From positions 86,291,786 through 86,355,785 of the forward strand of contig NC_053490.1 of assembly GCF_905171775.1 (NCBI RefSeq): a DNA stretch of 64,000 nt, in the 5' to 3' direction. The notes below the pieces were generated by a model, which did not search any database, had not been told where the DNA came from, and worked only from the letters and a program-made list of their open reading frames with translations. This stretch comes from Rana temporaria (lineage: Eukaryota; Chordata; Amphibia; Anura; Ranidae). Positions 21,905-32,812 of this stretch are shown in pieces. Made by a program: the position numbers and the translations under genes. The number at the start of each line of letters is the position of its first letter. Position 1 is the first letter of the stretch.

Positions 21905-22050
21905 TGGTATGGTAGAAAGGAAAAGAAAGAGAGAAAGAGAAAAAGAAAAAGAGATGGTGGAGGGGTGGGGGAGGGGGGGGGGGAAGGGAAGGAGGTTAAG
22001 GGAGGGAGAGGGAGAGGGAAGGGGCGGGGGGTGGGGGTTTGGTCCGGAGG
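21905..22050. repeat. Purine-rich / G-run tract in the LINE 3' UTR
   Basis: On the plus strand this is almost pure purine, first A/G then G runs of up to eleven, so the LINE transcript carries a long polypyrimidine tract. The plus strand has many GGG runs able to form G-quadruplexes. Confidence 0.85.
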
Positions 22051-22206
22051 AGGGAAGAACGGCAATTTGTCTGGAGGGTGTAGACAGAAGGCATGAGAGG
22101 AGTATCATTAGACAACATCATGAGGAAGTAGCCAGCTTTGTGAGGGATACAAATCGTAAAAGTAAAAATATATGGTTATTGAGTGTTAGGCCCACGTAAT
22201 GGTAAA

Positions 22207-25200
22207 TCAGTGAGAAGAAAGGGATTCATATTCTTTTGAGAGAGTGAATGCAACCCAAGGCGACCAATTTTCAATGAAGGTTGAGCTATGTTCATTTCTC
22301 ATTGCAACTAGGTCCTCCATTTTGTAAATGTAGCTTACCCTGTCCAACCAATCTCTGACCCCTGGGGCCCTGTCTGTTTTCCAGAACAGGGGAATCAATG
22401 ACTTTGCCGCTGTGAGCAGGTGCCTTGTTAATGATTTTTTATACCTTCGTATAGATACAGAATTGATATGGAGTAGGCAGGCTGCAGCATCCAAGATGAT
22501 TGTAGTTTCAGTTATGTGCTTGATCCAGGTTGAAACTTCTTCCCAGAAAGTGCGGATTTGGGGGCATTCCCACCAGATATGCAGAAATGTGCCTAAGTTT
22601 GATTTACAGCGCCAGCAGGTGTCAGAGATCGTTGGTGACCATTTGTGGGCTTTCACAGGGGTAACATACCATTGCGTGAGAACTTTATAAGAAGTTTCCT
22701 GGTGTTTGGTACTTAGTGAACATTTATGTGCAAATATGCAAGCTCTTTCCCATTGGTGTTCGTTAAATTGTCGGCCTAAGTCACCCTCCCATCTCTCCTT
22801 GTGTTTGTTAGCCTCTGCGGAGTCATGTGCGACTAGCCATTTATATGCCAGGGAGGTGGTTTTGAGTACTGGAGACCTCCTACGGCAGATGTCTTCCATG
22901 GGAGTCAGGTTTTGAAAGAAGGAGGTTTTGTGTTTACTGTTTACTAGTAAATCCTTAAGTTGTAGGTAGAACCAGGGGTTTATGCTTGTATCACCGAATT
23001 CGGTCTTAAGAGATGTCAGGGTTTTGACCACATTGCCAGACATACAATGTGTGACCAGGAATTTTTTGGAGGGTTTAGGGAGTGGTAGGGACTTTTGGTT
23101 CTGCCCCGGGGGGAAATCTGGGTTTCCAGTGATCGGTGTCAGAGGGCCTGGAATTGTGGCTAGATTATAGGGTCCAGCTAATTTATGCCATATTTTTAAC
23201 GTGTTGGCTATGAGTGGGTTGGTGGAATTTTTAGAGGATTTGGAATGAAGGGTCCAAGGGTAGTAAAGAAGGGAGCGTGAGGAGTAGGATAATTCCAGTT
23301 GTACCCAGTCCTTATTAGGGCCATTACAGTGCCAATCTATTATCCTTGTAATGTGGGAGGCATAGTGATATTTTTTGTAATCTGGTAGGCCCAGGCCACC
23401 TCTGTTTTTGGGAAGTTTGAGAATTTTCATTGAGATTCTGGATTTTTTATGGGACCAGAGGAATCCCCTTTGAACCGATTGGAGTTTGGAGAAAAAGGAG
23501 TTCGGTATGTGGACTGGGAGGGCGTTGAAAAGATATAATAGTCTCGGGAGAACTACCATCTTTAAGACGGCGGCCCTACCGAACCAGGAGAAAAATCCGG
23601 AGTTCCATCTCCTGAGGTCACCGGAGATCGAGCTCAGCAAGGGGACGAAGTTAGTTTGAAATAGGGAGCTCAGTTCAGGGGTGAGTCTGATTCCTAGGTA
23701 CTTCAGGGATTCTTTTTCCCATTTGAATTTAAAATTCTCCTTAAGTAGTTTAAGTTTATCAGGTGGAAGGGTAAGGTTGAGCGCTTCAGATTTGGTCGGG
23801 TTGATTTTGAAGTTTGATATGAAACCAAATATTTTAAATATTTTAGATAAATTGGGCATGGAAATGTGTGGTTGGGTAATGAAAAATAAAAGGTCATCGG
23901 CGTAGGCCGCTAGTTTGAATTCCCTATCTTTAACCGTAAAACCCCTGATGTCTGGGGATAGGTTTATGGTCCTGATGAGTGGCTCTAGTGACAAAATAAA
24001 AAGTAAAGGGGACAGGGGGCAGCCCTGTCGGGTGCCATTGCGGATGTTAATAGGATCAGATAAGGTGGAATTGACCTTGATCCGTGCAGTCGGGTTTTGA
24101 TAGAGGGCCTTAATCCAACCCGTAATGTTTCCCCTAAGACCAATGTGGGAACACACTGCAAAAAGGTAGTCCCATGATATCCTATCGAAGGCCTTCTCCG
24201 CGTCTGTGGACAGGAGAAGGCCCTCGATTTTTGAGATGTTAGCATGATGGACTAGGTTCAGTGACTTGGTTATGTTGTCCCTGGCCTCCCTACCAGGCAT
24301 AAAGCCCACCTGCTCAGGGCCAATGATTTTTGATAGGAGAGGTTTGATTCTATTTGCTAGAATTTTTGCCAGGATTTTTATATCCAGATTTAGGAGGGAG
24401 ATGGGCCTGTAATTTGCGTAATCTGTGTGGTCTTTATCCGGCTTTGGGACTACGGCAATGTGGGCTGAAAGTAAGGAGTTGGAGTCATGTGGTTGTTGTG
24501 CTAAGTGGTTAAGGGCTTTAAGCAGTGGGTCAGTGAGGATAAGGGAGAATGTTTTGTAGTATTGAGACGTGTAACCGTCAGGGCCTGGGCTTTTCCCTGC
24601 TTTCAGTTCTTTAATTGTCGTTTGGACTTCAGTAGCTGTGATGGGCTTGTTTAAGATGGAGACCTCCTACGGAGGAAGTGACGGGAGTTTGCTATCTGTC
24701 AGAAATTTAAGAATCATTTCTTCTTTGGAGGAGTGTATGTAATGTGGTTTGTGTTGTGGAGGAAGGTCATATAAGCCTGCGTAGAAGTCATGGAAAATTG
24801 AAGCTATTTTCTCAGAGGAGTGTTCCAGGGTGCCTGAGCTATTTCGAATTGAGTAGATTTGGTTTGCTAAAGTAGCATCTCTAAGGGCCCTAGCGAGTTG
24901 TTTCCCTCCTTTGTCACCTTTTTCATAAAATATATTCCTTTTGAAAAATAGGGATTTTTGAGTTTGGAAGTTCAATAGTTGTGTGAGGGATTTTCTATGT
25001 CTGGTCAGGTCAGCCATTACCCCTTCCGAGAGTGATTTCTTGTGTAGCGCCTCGAGTGTGGCAATGGTATTTGAGAGTCGAGTGATCTCCTCTGCTCTCT
25101 CCCTTTTCCGTCTCGCGCCCCATTTGATTAACTCTCCTCTTACAACACTTTTGTGAGCCTCCCAGTTATTAAGCGGGTTGGTGTCAGAGTCCTTATTTAG

Positions 25201-25403
25201 TCTGAAGTATGTTTGAATGGATTCTCGGATGCTGTCATGGACAGTTGGGTCAGTCAACAAGGATGCATTGAGTCTCCAGTTGAACGGAGATTTCTGTTTG
25301 GATCCTAGGGACAATGTCACAGCTACTGGGGCATGGTCTGAGAGTGCAATGATGCCTATGTCCGCCTTTGACAATGCAGTTAGATTTCTTTGGGAGATAA
25401 AGA
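22207..25403 (-). pseudogene. LINE ORF2: endonuclease end, reverse transcriptase, zinc knuckle; one in-frame stop
   Basis: About 1065 codons in one frame, ending at 22207. From the N side: the tail of the AP-like endonuclease with the catalytic LSDHAPV motif (near 25325), a basic helical linker, then reverse transcriptase blocks KSPGPDG (near 24570), NYRPISLLN, STDAEKAFDR, GTRQGCPLSPLLF and the catalytic YADD (codon at 23893-23904), then GGLGLPD, and a C-terminal CX2CX8HX4C knuckle (near 22560-22620). This layout is that of L1/Tx1-group ORF2 proteins, which are normally about 1200-1300 residues, so only the first part is missing. The sole disruption found is a TAG at 24667-24669 between endonuclease and reverse transcriptase. 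The flanking frames are identical (offset a multiple of 3), so this is a point nonsense change and not a frameshift. The copy looks young. Confidence 0.9.
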
Positions 25404-25455
25404 TCTTTATTGAATGTCTGGACCTCCACTCACTGTTGCTATTCTCACTGTTACA
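25404..25455 (+). mobile_element. LTR 2, right remnant
   Basis: Begins with the second copy of the LINE target duplication (tctttatt) and continues tgaatgtctggacctccact to ctcactgttaca, which matches an LTR end. It is separated from the rest of the LTR only by the LINE. Confidence 0.6.
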
Positions 25456-26162
25456 CCCCTAGACACTGCCAGGGTAACTTAGTAGGCCGATCCTCAAATC
25501 AACCAGCGGTTGAGGGACTGGATTAGATTAAACTTTAGGGTTACATTTACATTGGGAAATAAGATCAGGTTAAGGTTTAGGAGGATAATCATAAGGATGA
25601 GGATGATAAAATACAAAAATAAAACTTTGTCTTTCATAATGAAACACAGTTCTTGAGCCCTAGTCAAGTGATTGTGCATGAATAGAGTTTCCTAATGCCA
25701 ACCCTAGAGGTGGAATCTGAGAAAATTACATCATCAGTCTGCTGCAGGCAGGGAAAGCTCCTCCTCAGTCTACCCCATAATGATAATTCAGAATATATCA
25801 CATTCAAGTTTTTGGCAACTCACAAGGTGCAGGGCAGTAGAGATGGGGCTTCTTTATGTGAATTAGTACAAAGACATTAACTTAAAAGCTGGCATAAAAA
25901 ATGTGTAATTTTAGGGCAATAATCTAAGACCAGGAAGTCAATGCTGACCCTGGATGATGCCCAAACAAGCATTACTCTAGCCATTCTTGTTTTGGCAAGG
26001 TGAAGGTCTTTTTTGAAAGAATACAGTGTTCTCTGTGAAAGGTAATACATATCTGTAAGGCCAACACTTTATGTCAATTAAAGCCCAACTCCAAGTGCTA
26101 CATAAGGTTGGTCCTAAATAAATATTTTTTTCAAGCCTGAGGACAGAATTGTTTGCCGCTAA
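25456..26162. other. No recognised feature
   Basis: AT-rich sequence including ggataatcataaggatgagg-type low complexity. No coding domain. A ttaaagcccaactccaagtg word near 26078 resembles a T2-like left end but has no visible partner. Confidence 0.5.
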
Positions 26163-27062
26163 GTGGCAGAGGATGGGGTAAACAGTTCAATCTCTGTATT
26201 TGCAGAGAGTACCAAGCCAAGCAGGGCAATAACTTCTCCGCAAGATGTGGAAACCTTGCAAAAAGATCTGAACAAATTAATGGGGAGGGCAACTACATGG
26301 CAAATGAGGTTAAATGTGGAAAAATGTAAAATAATGCATTTGGGTGGCAAAAGTATGAATGCACTCACTGGGGGGAGAACCTCTGGGGGAATCGAGGATG
26401 GAAAAGGACCCGGGGTCCTAGTAGATAGCAGGCTCAGCAATGGCATGCAATGCCAAGCTGCTGCTAGCAAAGCAAACAGAACATTGGCATGGATTAAAAA
26501 GGGGATTAACTCCAGAGATAAAACGATTATTCTCCCACTCTACAAGACTCTGGTCCGGCCTCACCTGGAGTATGCTGTCTAGTTCTGGGCACTAGTCCTC
26601 AGGAAGGATGTACTGGAAATAGAGCACAGATAAGGGCAATAAAGCTAATAAAGGGACTGGAGAATATTAGTTCTGAGGAAAAGTTACGAGCACTGTGCTT
26701 TTTCTCTCTGGAGAAGAGACGCTTGAGAGGGGATATGATTTTAATTTACACATACCATACTGGTGACCCCACAATAGGGATAACATTTTTCCGTGGAAGT
26801 TTAATAAGACACGTGGCCACTCATTAAGTTTAGAAAAAAAGAGGTTTAACCTTAAACTGCGTAGAGGGTTCTTTACTGTAAGAGCAGCAAGGATGTGGAA
26901 TTCCCTTCCACAGGCGGTGGTCTCAGCGGGGAGCATCGATAGTTTCAAAAATCTATTAGATAAGCACCTGAATGACCACAACATACAGGGACATACAATG
27001 TAATACTGACATATAATCACACACATAGGTTGGACTTGATGGACTTTTTTCAACCTCACCTA
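26163..27062 (+). pseudogene. Jockey-group (CR1/L2/Rex-like) LINE, reverse transcriptase C-terminal end
   Basis: A 139-codon frame at 26163-26582 contains SPQDVETLQKDLNKL, WQMRLNVEKCKIMHLG, LVDSRLSNGMQCQAAASKAN and LPLYKTLVRPHLEYAV, the conserved C-terminal reverse transcriptase and thumb blocks of jockey-group non-LTR elements. It stops at a TAG (26580-26582) where the family has a glutamine codon before FWA. Homology then continues with frameshifts to an AARMWNSLPQAVVSAGSIDS block near 26885-26945. The 3' end is marked by ggttggacttgatggact and a tactatgtaa tail (27059-27070). Truncated at the 5' side. Confidence 0.8.
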
Positions 27063-27175
27063 CTATGTAAGTGGTACTGTCATAGCCAGTTTAGCAGCAT
27101 CATCCTTTACAAACCCCCTTTTTTTTTTTTTGGAGAGAGAACATTTTTATTCTCCATCCATGTATCATGACAATA

Positions 27176-27697
27176 TTAAAGTGGAGGTTCACCCTATAAA
27201 AATATTCTAACACTGCATCCAGCCCAGTTGTGCATATAAAATGACACTGACCTTTTTTTTTCTTTTCCGTAGATAGCGTTCAGCCGTGGAATTCACCGCG
27301 GCTTCCCGGTAGGGAATCCCGCGGGAGTGGGCGTTCCTATTGACATGCCAATTGATTGACATGCTAAACGACGGCGCACACAGCGCGTCACGACTTCCCG
27401 AAGGAAGCTCGGGTCGGCTCGGCTGTATTCGGCGCCTGCGCACCGGCACCGAATAGACCCGAGCTTCCTTCGGGAAGTCGTGACGCGCTGTGTGCCCTGT
27501 CGTTTAGCATGTCAATCAATTGGCATGTCAATAGGAACGCCCACTCCCGCGGGATTCCCTACCCGGAAGCCGCGGTGAATTCCACGGCTAAACGCTATCT
27601 ACGAAAAAAAAAAAAAAAAAGGTCAGTGTCTTTTTATATGCACAACTGGGCTGGATGCAGTGTTAGAAATTTTTTATAGGGTGAACCTCCACTTTAA
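27176..27697. mobile_element. T2-like MITE forming a near-perfect 520-bp hairpin
   Basis: Ends TTAAAGTGGAGGTTCACCCT and its exact inverse, with TTAA at both edges (27176-27179, 27694-27697). The two arms, about 27176-27425 and 27445-27697, are inverted copies with only a few differences (for example near 27365 and 27500). The arms include an A/T run next to ggtcagtgtc and a CpG-rich cgcgtcacgacttcccgaag segment. The low arm divergence suggests a recent insertion or gene conversion between arms. Related copies: 29861, 30365, 51875, 54747. Confidence 0.88.
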
Positions 27698-28091
27698 GCA
27701 TGATTTTGATACATAGACAACATTTTGGGCATTTGGCATGGTATCGAGATGCAGTTTGAGGAAATTGTTATTTTTTTAGCTTAATGTTTCAAACTATTGA
27801 GATTAAACCCCAACTTTTCTAGGTCTTCTATTGTTTCTTCTTTTGAAGTTGAGATCTCTGTGGATCATGATAATAATATCTCTTCTATTCTATATTCTGA
27901 TCCCACTGACAGGAATAGGAACATAGAAGAGTGACGACAGAAAAATGACCAATTCCTCCATTGAGTCTGCCTCATTTTCGTTTAAACCTTTTTTGTCTAC
28001 GTATAGATTTATGCTTGTCCCAAACATGTTTGCATCCACTTACTGTTGACTCACTCACTACCTTTGCTTGAAGTCTATTCCAAGAGTTAAT
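27698..28091. other. No recognised feature
   Basis: AT-rich single-copy-looking sequence with no open frame of note, no termini and no tandem array. Confidence 0.5.
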
Positions 28092-28630
28092 GGGCCGGAT
28101 TCAGAAAGAAGATACGATGGCGTATCTCCTGAAACGCCGTCGTATCTCTGAGTCCGGCTGTCGTATCTATGCGCCTGATTCATAGAATCAAGTTACGCAT
28201 AGATATGCCTAAGATCCGACAGGTGTAAGTGACTTACACCGTCGGATCTTAGGCTGCAATTCCAGGCCGGCCGCTAGGTGGCGCTTCCATATCTTTTACG
28301 CATCGAATATGCAAATGAGCATTTACGCTGATTCAGAAACGAACGACCGCCCGGCGTTTTTTTTTACGTCGTTTGCGTTCGGCTTTTTCCGGCGGAAAGT
28401 TAACCCTATAGCAGGGTTTAGTGCGGCGTATCCTATGTTAAGTATGTTAAGTATGGCCGTCGTTCCTGCGCCGAGTTTTGAATTTAAATAGTTTTTATTT
28501 AAATAGTACACGCCCCCTAGCCGCGGAATTTGAATTCCACCGGGGGATTTACGATACGCCGCACAACTTTAGAGGCAAGTGCTTTCTGAATAAAGCACTT
28601 GCTTCAAAAAATAGCGGCGGCGTAACGTAA
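28092..28630. mobile_element. GGG-family MITE, copy 3, right end missing
   Basis: Starts GGGCCGGATTCAGAAAG with gatacgatggcgtatctcc and the central aggccggccgctaggtgg word. Homology fades at about 28630, before the expected CTGAATCNGGCC end, so the right terminus is deleted. Confidence 0.8.
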
Positions 28631-29162
28631 ATTTATTGTTATCCCCCACAGATTATTGATCAATGATTAAAGAGGGCCATTATCAGGATGACCAATGGGG
28701 CACCTCACAAAACCTCACAAAATGCATTCTGGCAAAGTCTCCTATATAGGCATATAATTCCATGTCATAAATGGTAAAATCACTGTTTTGTCATGTTTTT
28801 GACGTTATGTTCGATATGTGCAAAGAGAGATCTCCCAAATAATGACATATACAGATAAAGATAAAGAAAATATGACACGAATACTTAACTAAAGATGCTG
28901 TTTCCCGCCATGGAGTCCCGTTTGCTGTTACAGAACATGGCAAAGGTAATGAGGACCAGACACTTGCCTCATGGCCGTTCTGGGTGAGACAAACCCTACA
29001 AGTTCTAGCTAGGGTATATAGGTCTTGTATGTAGGAAATGGCGAAGCCCACCTTCAGAGCAAAATTACCTTTTAAGGAAAATGGCAAATTCAAGTCTTTC
29101 AAGTTAACCAGAGTAACCAGGATATTAGAGGCTTTCTTAGATATTTGTGAGGCCAACCATAA
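28631..29162. other. No recognised feature
   Basis: A 128-codon minus-strand frame (28791-29177) and a 60-codon plus-strand frame overlap here. Neither shows a known domain or plausible splice context. No repeat termini seen. Confidence 0.45.
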
Positions 29163-29807
29163 CCACTTCCCAACCACACACCATCATATAACGTCCTTGA
29201 CTTTGTGCGGTGATATCTGATTGATTCCTGCCGTTACAGGCATCATTCAGATATCCTTCTTTTCATCCGGCGATTCTGTGCACGATAAGAATGGTCATAG
29301 CAGCAGTTCCACCGCTTGATCGTTCTTATAGGTGGCGGGAGGGCATTAGAGCTTGTGCAACAATTCTAGCACTAGACCTCCTTTGTAACTCTAAACTGGT
29401 AACCTGTAAAAAAAATTAAAGCGTCGCCTATGAAGATTTTTAAGTAATGAAGTTTGGCGCCATTCTATGAGTGTGCGCAATTTTAAAGTGTGTTAGGTAT
29501 CTATTTACTTGGCGTAACATCATCTTTAACATTATACAAAAAAAATTGGCTAACTTTACTGTTTTGTTATTTTTTAATTCATGAAACCGCTTTTTTCCCC
29601 CCAAAAAAGGCATTTGAAAAATGATTGCGCAAATACCGTGCAAGATAAAAAGTTGCAATGGCCGCCATTTTATTCCCTAGGGTGTTTGCTAAAAAAAAAA
29701 CATACTGTATATAATGTTTGGGGGTTCTGAGTAATTTTCTAGCAAAAAAATTATGATTTTTACGTGAAGAGAGGAGTGCCAGAATAGGCCCGGTATTGAA
29801 GTGGTAA
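29163..29807 (+). repeat. Family B dispersed repeat, copy 1
   Basis: Starts aaccacttccca and ends cggtattgaagtggta, resembling the aaccacttcc termini of family A. Internal blocks shared with 35182-35545 (inverted) and 37765-38340: ctagacctcc-tgtaactct, aagcgtcgcctatg, ggcgccattc-atgagtg, aggtatctatttact, aactttactg-tttgttattt, gaccgccattttattcccta-like and gccagaatagg. Non-coding. Confidence 0.75.
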
Positions 29808-29860
29808 TAAGGAATATGAAATATCCCTATCAATCGCCAACAGGCATAGCCTTTCCTTCC

Positions 29861-30368
29861 TAAAGCGGTGGTTCACCCTGCTGAACAACATTTCAGCATA
29901 AAATCCGGCATAGTAGCGCGAGCTACACTATGCCGGTCTTAATTTTTTTATCCCCGTACTCACGGTTATATCGTACATAGACGATTCCGTCTGCCGCGGG
30001 GAATGGGCGTTCCTAGCAAGAGGGAGGGTGATTGACGGCCGGCTCTGGCACGTCACGCTCCCCGAAGACAGCCGGAGTAGGTCTCGGCTCTTCACGACGC
30101 CTGCGCACAGGCTATGCGCAGGCGCCGTGAAGAGCCAAGCCTATTTCGGCTATTTCCGGAGAAGCGTGACGTGCCACGGCCGGCCGTCAATCACCCTCCC
30201 TGTCCATAGGAACGCCCATTCCCCGGAATCTTGTAAGTACGATATAACAGTGAGTACAGGGGAAAAAAAATACAGACAGGCATACTGTAGCTCGCGCTAC
30301 TATGCCGAATTTAATGCTAGAGGGAAAAAAAAAATTATTTTTTTTTATAGGGTGAACCCCCGCTTTAA
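29861..30368. mobile_element. T2-like hairpin MITE (TAAAGCGGTGGTTCACCC)
   Basis: Ends TAAAGCGGTGGTTCACCCTG and, inverted, TAAAGCGGGGGTTCACCCTA. Much of the interior is an inverted repeat: gcgcgagctac-ta, gaatgggcgttcct, ggagggtgattgacggccgg and ctgcgcacaggc-tatgcgcag recur in reverse. Directly abuts a second T2-like element that shares its right TTAA. Confidence 0.8.
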
Positions 30369-31024
30369 AGCGGTGGTTCACCCTGTTTTAAGACATCCTG
30401 TCTATGCAAATGCTTTGCAAAGAGAATCACCAAAGATTTTTTTTTTTGAGTCCTCCTTACCCCTTTGCAGCCGGTGTTTGCAACCTGTCAATCAAAATCC
30501 CCCGCGGGGAATGGGCGTGTAAGTCCATTCTCCCCCGTCCTGTCAATCGAATTCTGTAACTCCTCCGGAGACGCGCTGTGCTCTAATCGCGCGACATCTC
30601 GTAACGCCAGCCATTGTTATGGCAACCATGTAGTGTTGACGGCGACGCTCGCCGTCAACACTGCACATGCGCAGGATCGAGCGGTGAATGCTGGGAGGCC
30701 AGCATTTGCCGTATCCCGGAAGAAGACCCTGTCGGCTTCACAGTGCCCACAGGAAACGTCCATCGCCTAGGAATATAAAATATACTTTACTGTATTACAG
30801 CGCTTCGGCCGGCATAAGGAGTGGGACAACCTACACAATTCAGTATTGTTTCAAGCGGAGCAGTACCTTTTTTTTTTTTTTTCTTATTTTTATTTTAGGT
30901 TGGCGTGGAATTTTCACCCTTTCACTTTAAGGAGTGGGACACCCTGTTAGTGCGGGAGTACAGGTAAGCCCTGTGGATTAGTGAAAAAAAAAAAAAACGA
31001 TATCCCGCGGAACCACCGCTTTAA
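30365..31024. mobile_element. T2-like MITE adjacent to the previous one
   Basis: Starts TTAAAGCGGTGGTTCACCCT at the shared TTAA (30365-30368) and ends GGAACCACCGCTTTAA at 31024. The interior differs from its neighbour and is only partly self-complementary (gttgacggcgacgctcgccg with its inverse near 30640-30660). Non-coding. Confidence 0.75.
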
Positions 31025-31134
31025 TGACAGCAAGGAACCTGTGTGTGTACTGAGGTAGGTAAAGAAATCTCAGATATATACATAGAAGGAGAAATAAAAA
31101 CTTTGTAACTTGTTTGTGACTTTGTGACATTTCT

Positions 31135-31672
31135 ACTTTCCTGTCGAAAATGTTGCTATAAGTGTTTCAATTGTGGTTATCTTATATATGGTTCCACAGT
31201 CACAAATCCTCATACAGGTCAAATTTACCATATGTAAGGACAAAGGAGCAGTGCATGGTATCTTGCAGACATCAGACATGGAACAGTTACAATTTTGTGG
31301 TGGCTCATAAATCATATAAAGGAATACAGAATGTATTCCTGTTACATTTATTTAAATGTCCTTGTTCCATAGATGATATCAGTAGAATAATTGGTTCCTT
31401 TACATGCAGATTTCATAAGCACAGGAGTGACATTCAGGTGGACCTTGAGTGTTATTGTCTGCAGAAGCCAACTAATCGTGACAAGCCTGTGGCTGTTCAT
31501 TTTTTTTTAGTCCCAAGATCTTTTATTGAAAGCGTTCTTTGTGGAGGTGACAGAAACCGTGTTCTTTTAAAAAGAAAGTCTTATTGGATCTATACTCTGC
31601 AGGCATTCACTCCCAGGAACTTTACCTCAAATTTGTCACTCCTACGCTTCTTACCCAAGTATTAAAGACTGA
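31135..31672 (+). pseudogene. Penelope-like element, GIY-YIG C-terminal remnant (frameshifted)
   Basis: Plus-strand translation in shifting frames gives a cysteine pair block (CYKCFNCG), TNPHTGQIYH, FHKHRSDI and a distinctive GGDRNRVLLKRKSYWIYTL followed by TPRNFTSNLSL. The order and the final block resemble the C-terminal region, including the GIY-YIG nuclease, of Penelope-like retroelements. Several stops and at least one frameshift are present. The 167-codon frame at 31162-31665 captures only part of it. Family assignment rests on motif resemblance alone. Confidence 0.6.
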
Positions 31673-31699
31673 TGCTCGAGCCTTAAAATTTTACTAAAT

Positions 31700-32432
31700 C
31701 CACAATAGTAGATACGCCGCGTAAGTGCACATATGCTCCGTCGTATCTATGCGCCTGACTCTGAAAGCAAGATACGCCTGAAAATAGGCTTCATCCGACC
31801 GACGTAAGTTTCCTACGCCGTCGTATCGTGGGCGCATATTTACACTGGCCGCAAGAGGCGCTCCCATTGATTTACGATTTGAATATGCAAATGAGTGAGA
31901 TACGCCGATTCATGAACGTACTTGCGCCCTGCGCATTAATATACGCGGTTTACGTAAGCCGTACGTCCGGCGTAAAGTTAAGCCTCATAAAGCAGGTGTA
32001 AGTCAGCAGCATCAATGCAAATGGATGCACCAGGGAACACAGCCGTTGTTTTTTACATCGTTTACGTAGTATGTGAATAGGGCTAGTCGTAGGTTACGTT
32101 CAAGTCGTAGGCAGTGATTCGACGTAACTTAGGCAGTTATTTTGACGCGATTCTGAGCATGCGCACTGGGAAGCGTCCATGGGACGGCGCATGCGCCGTT
32201 CGTTATTCGTATCTTGATGGCGCTCGGCCCAGCATTTACATGGGGTCATGCCTCATTAGCATGGCTCACGCCCACTGCCACTTACGACGAGTTACGCCGA
32301 GGGAACCCAGCGTAGATTAGGGAGCAAGTGCTTTGTGAATACTGTGCTCGCCGCTCTGCGCTCCGTCGGCATAGCGTATATTCGATACGCTACGCCGGCA
32401 TAACTATGCGCCAAGGTATGTGAATCTGGGCC
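31700..32432. mobile_element. GGG-family MITE, copy 4, left end eroded
   Basis: Contains atacgccgcgtaagt, tgcgcctgactctgaaagca, cgtcgtatcgtgggcgcata and ends gtgaatctgggcc at 32432. The first bases are missing. It follows a decayed segment after the Penelope-like remnant. Confidence 0.8.
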
Positions 32433-32812
32433 AGTCTGTATATGCAGTAGGGCATTGCTTGTTATACTCACTGTGGAACCTAAGGGGTTAATCTGCCGCA
32501 TTGTGTAAAAGGTGTTTGATCCTGCCTTCTCTGATTATCCCCTTCTTCCCCAATCCATCTCCTGATAGAACAGAGCATTGGGGGTACTCTGTACATGCTC
32601 AATTTGGTGTGTATTGCTAGAAAGTTTTTTTTTTTTTTTGGGAGGGTGCATATGATCAACACATGGCCAATCCGCACTGTCCAGAAAGAGGGTCAGGGGT
32701 CATGCAGTCTCATAGGGCAGTCAGAGGAGAATGAAAACTCCTCCTACAAGCTTTAAACAGTGCTTGGCCAAACACAGATTAAGACCTGCTATATACTGCT
32801 GATGAGAAAAGG
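32433..32812. other. No recognised feature
   Basis: Short unassigned interval with a T run (about 32627-32639). No open frame of note. Confidence 0.5.

Larger units (their letters stand above)
21746..25403 (-). mobile_element. 5'-truncated L1/Tx1-group LINE with TSD TCTTTATT
   Basis: A 3.66-kb non-LTR retrotransposon on the minus strand. Its 3' end is a poly-A tail (T run at 21746-21757 on the plus strand) preceded by a CAATAAAC polyadenylation-like word. The 8-mer TCTTTATT flanks it at 21738-21745 and 25404-25411, and joining the flanks restores a continuous LTR. 5' truncation removed ORF1 and most of the endonuclease, as usual for LINE copies. The 3' UTR carries a long pyrimidine tract (21905-22050). 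One coding lesion is visible, described under the pseudogene. Confidence 0.88.

Noticed and set aside
20856..25455. A complete LTR retrotransposon with the LINE frame as its pol
   Set aside because: The reverse transcriptase is an L1/Tx1-group protein on the opposite strand, with its own poly-A tail and target duplication. The LTR itself has no internal region.
28791..29177. 128-codon minus-strand frame in an apparently unique region
   Set aside because: No recognisable domain, no ORF-specific composition, overlapped by another frame on the other strand, and no neighbouring exon signals.
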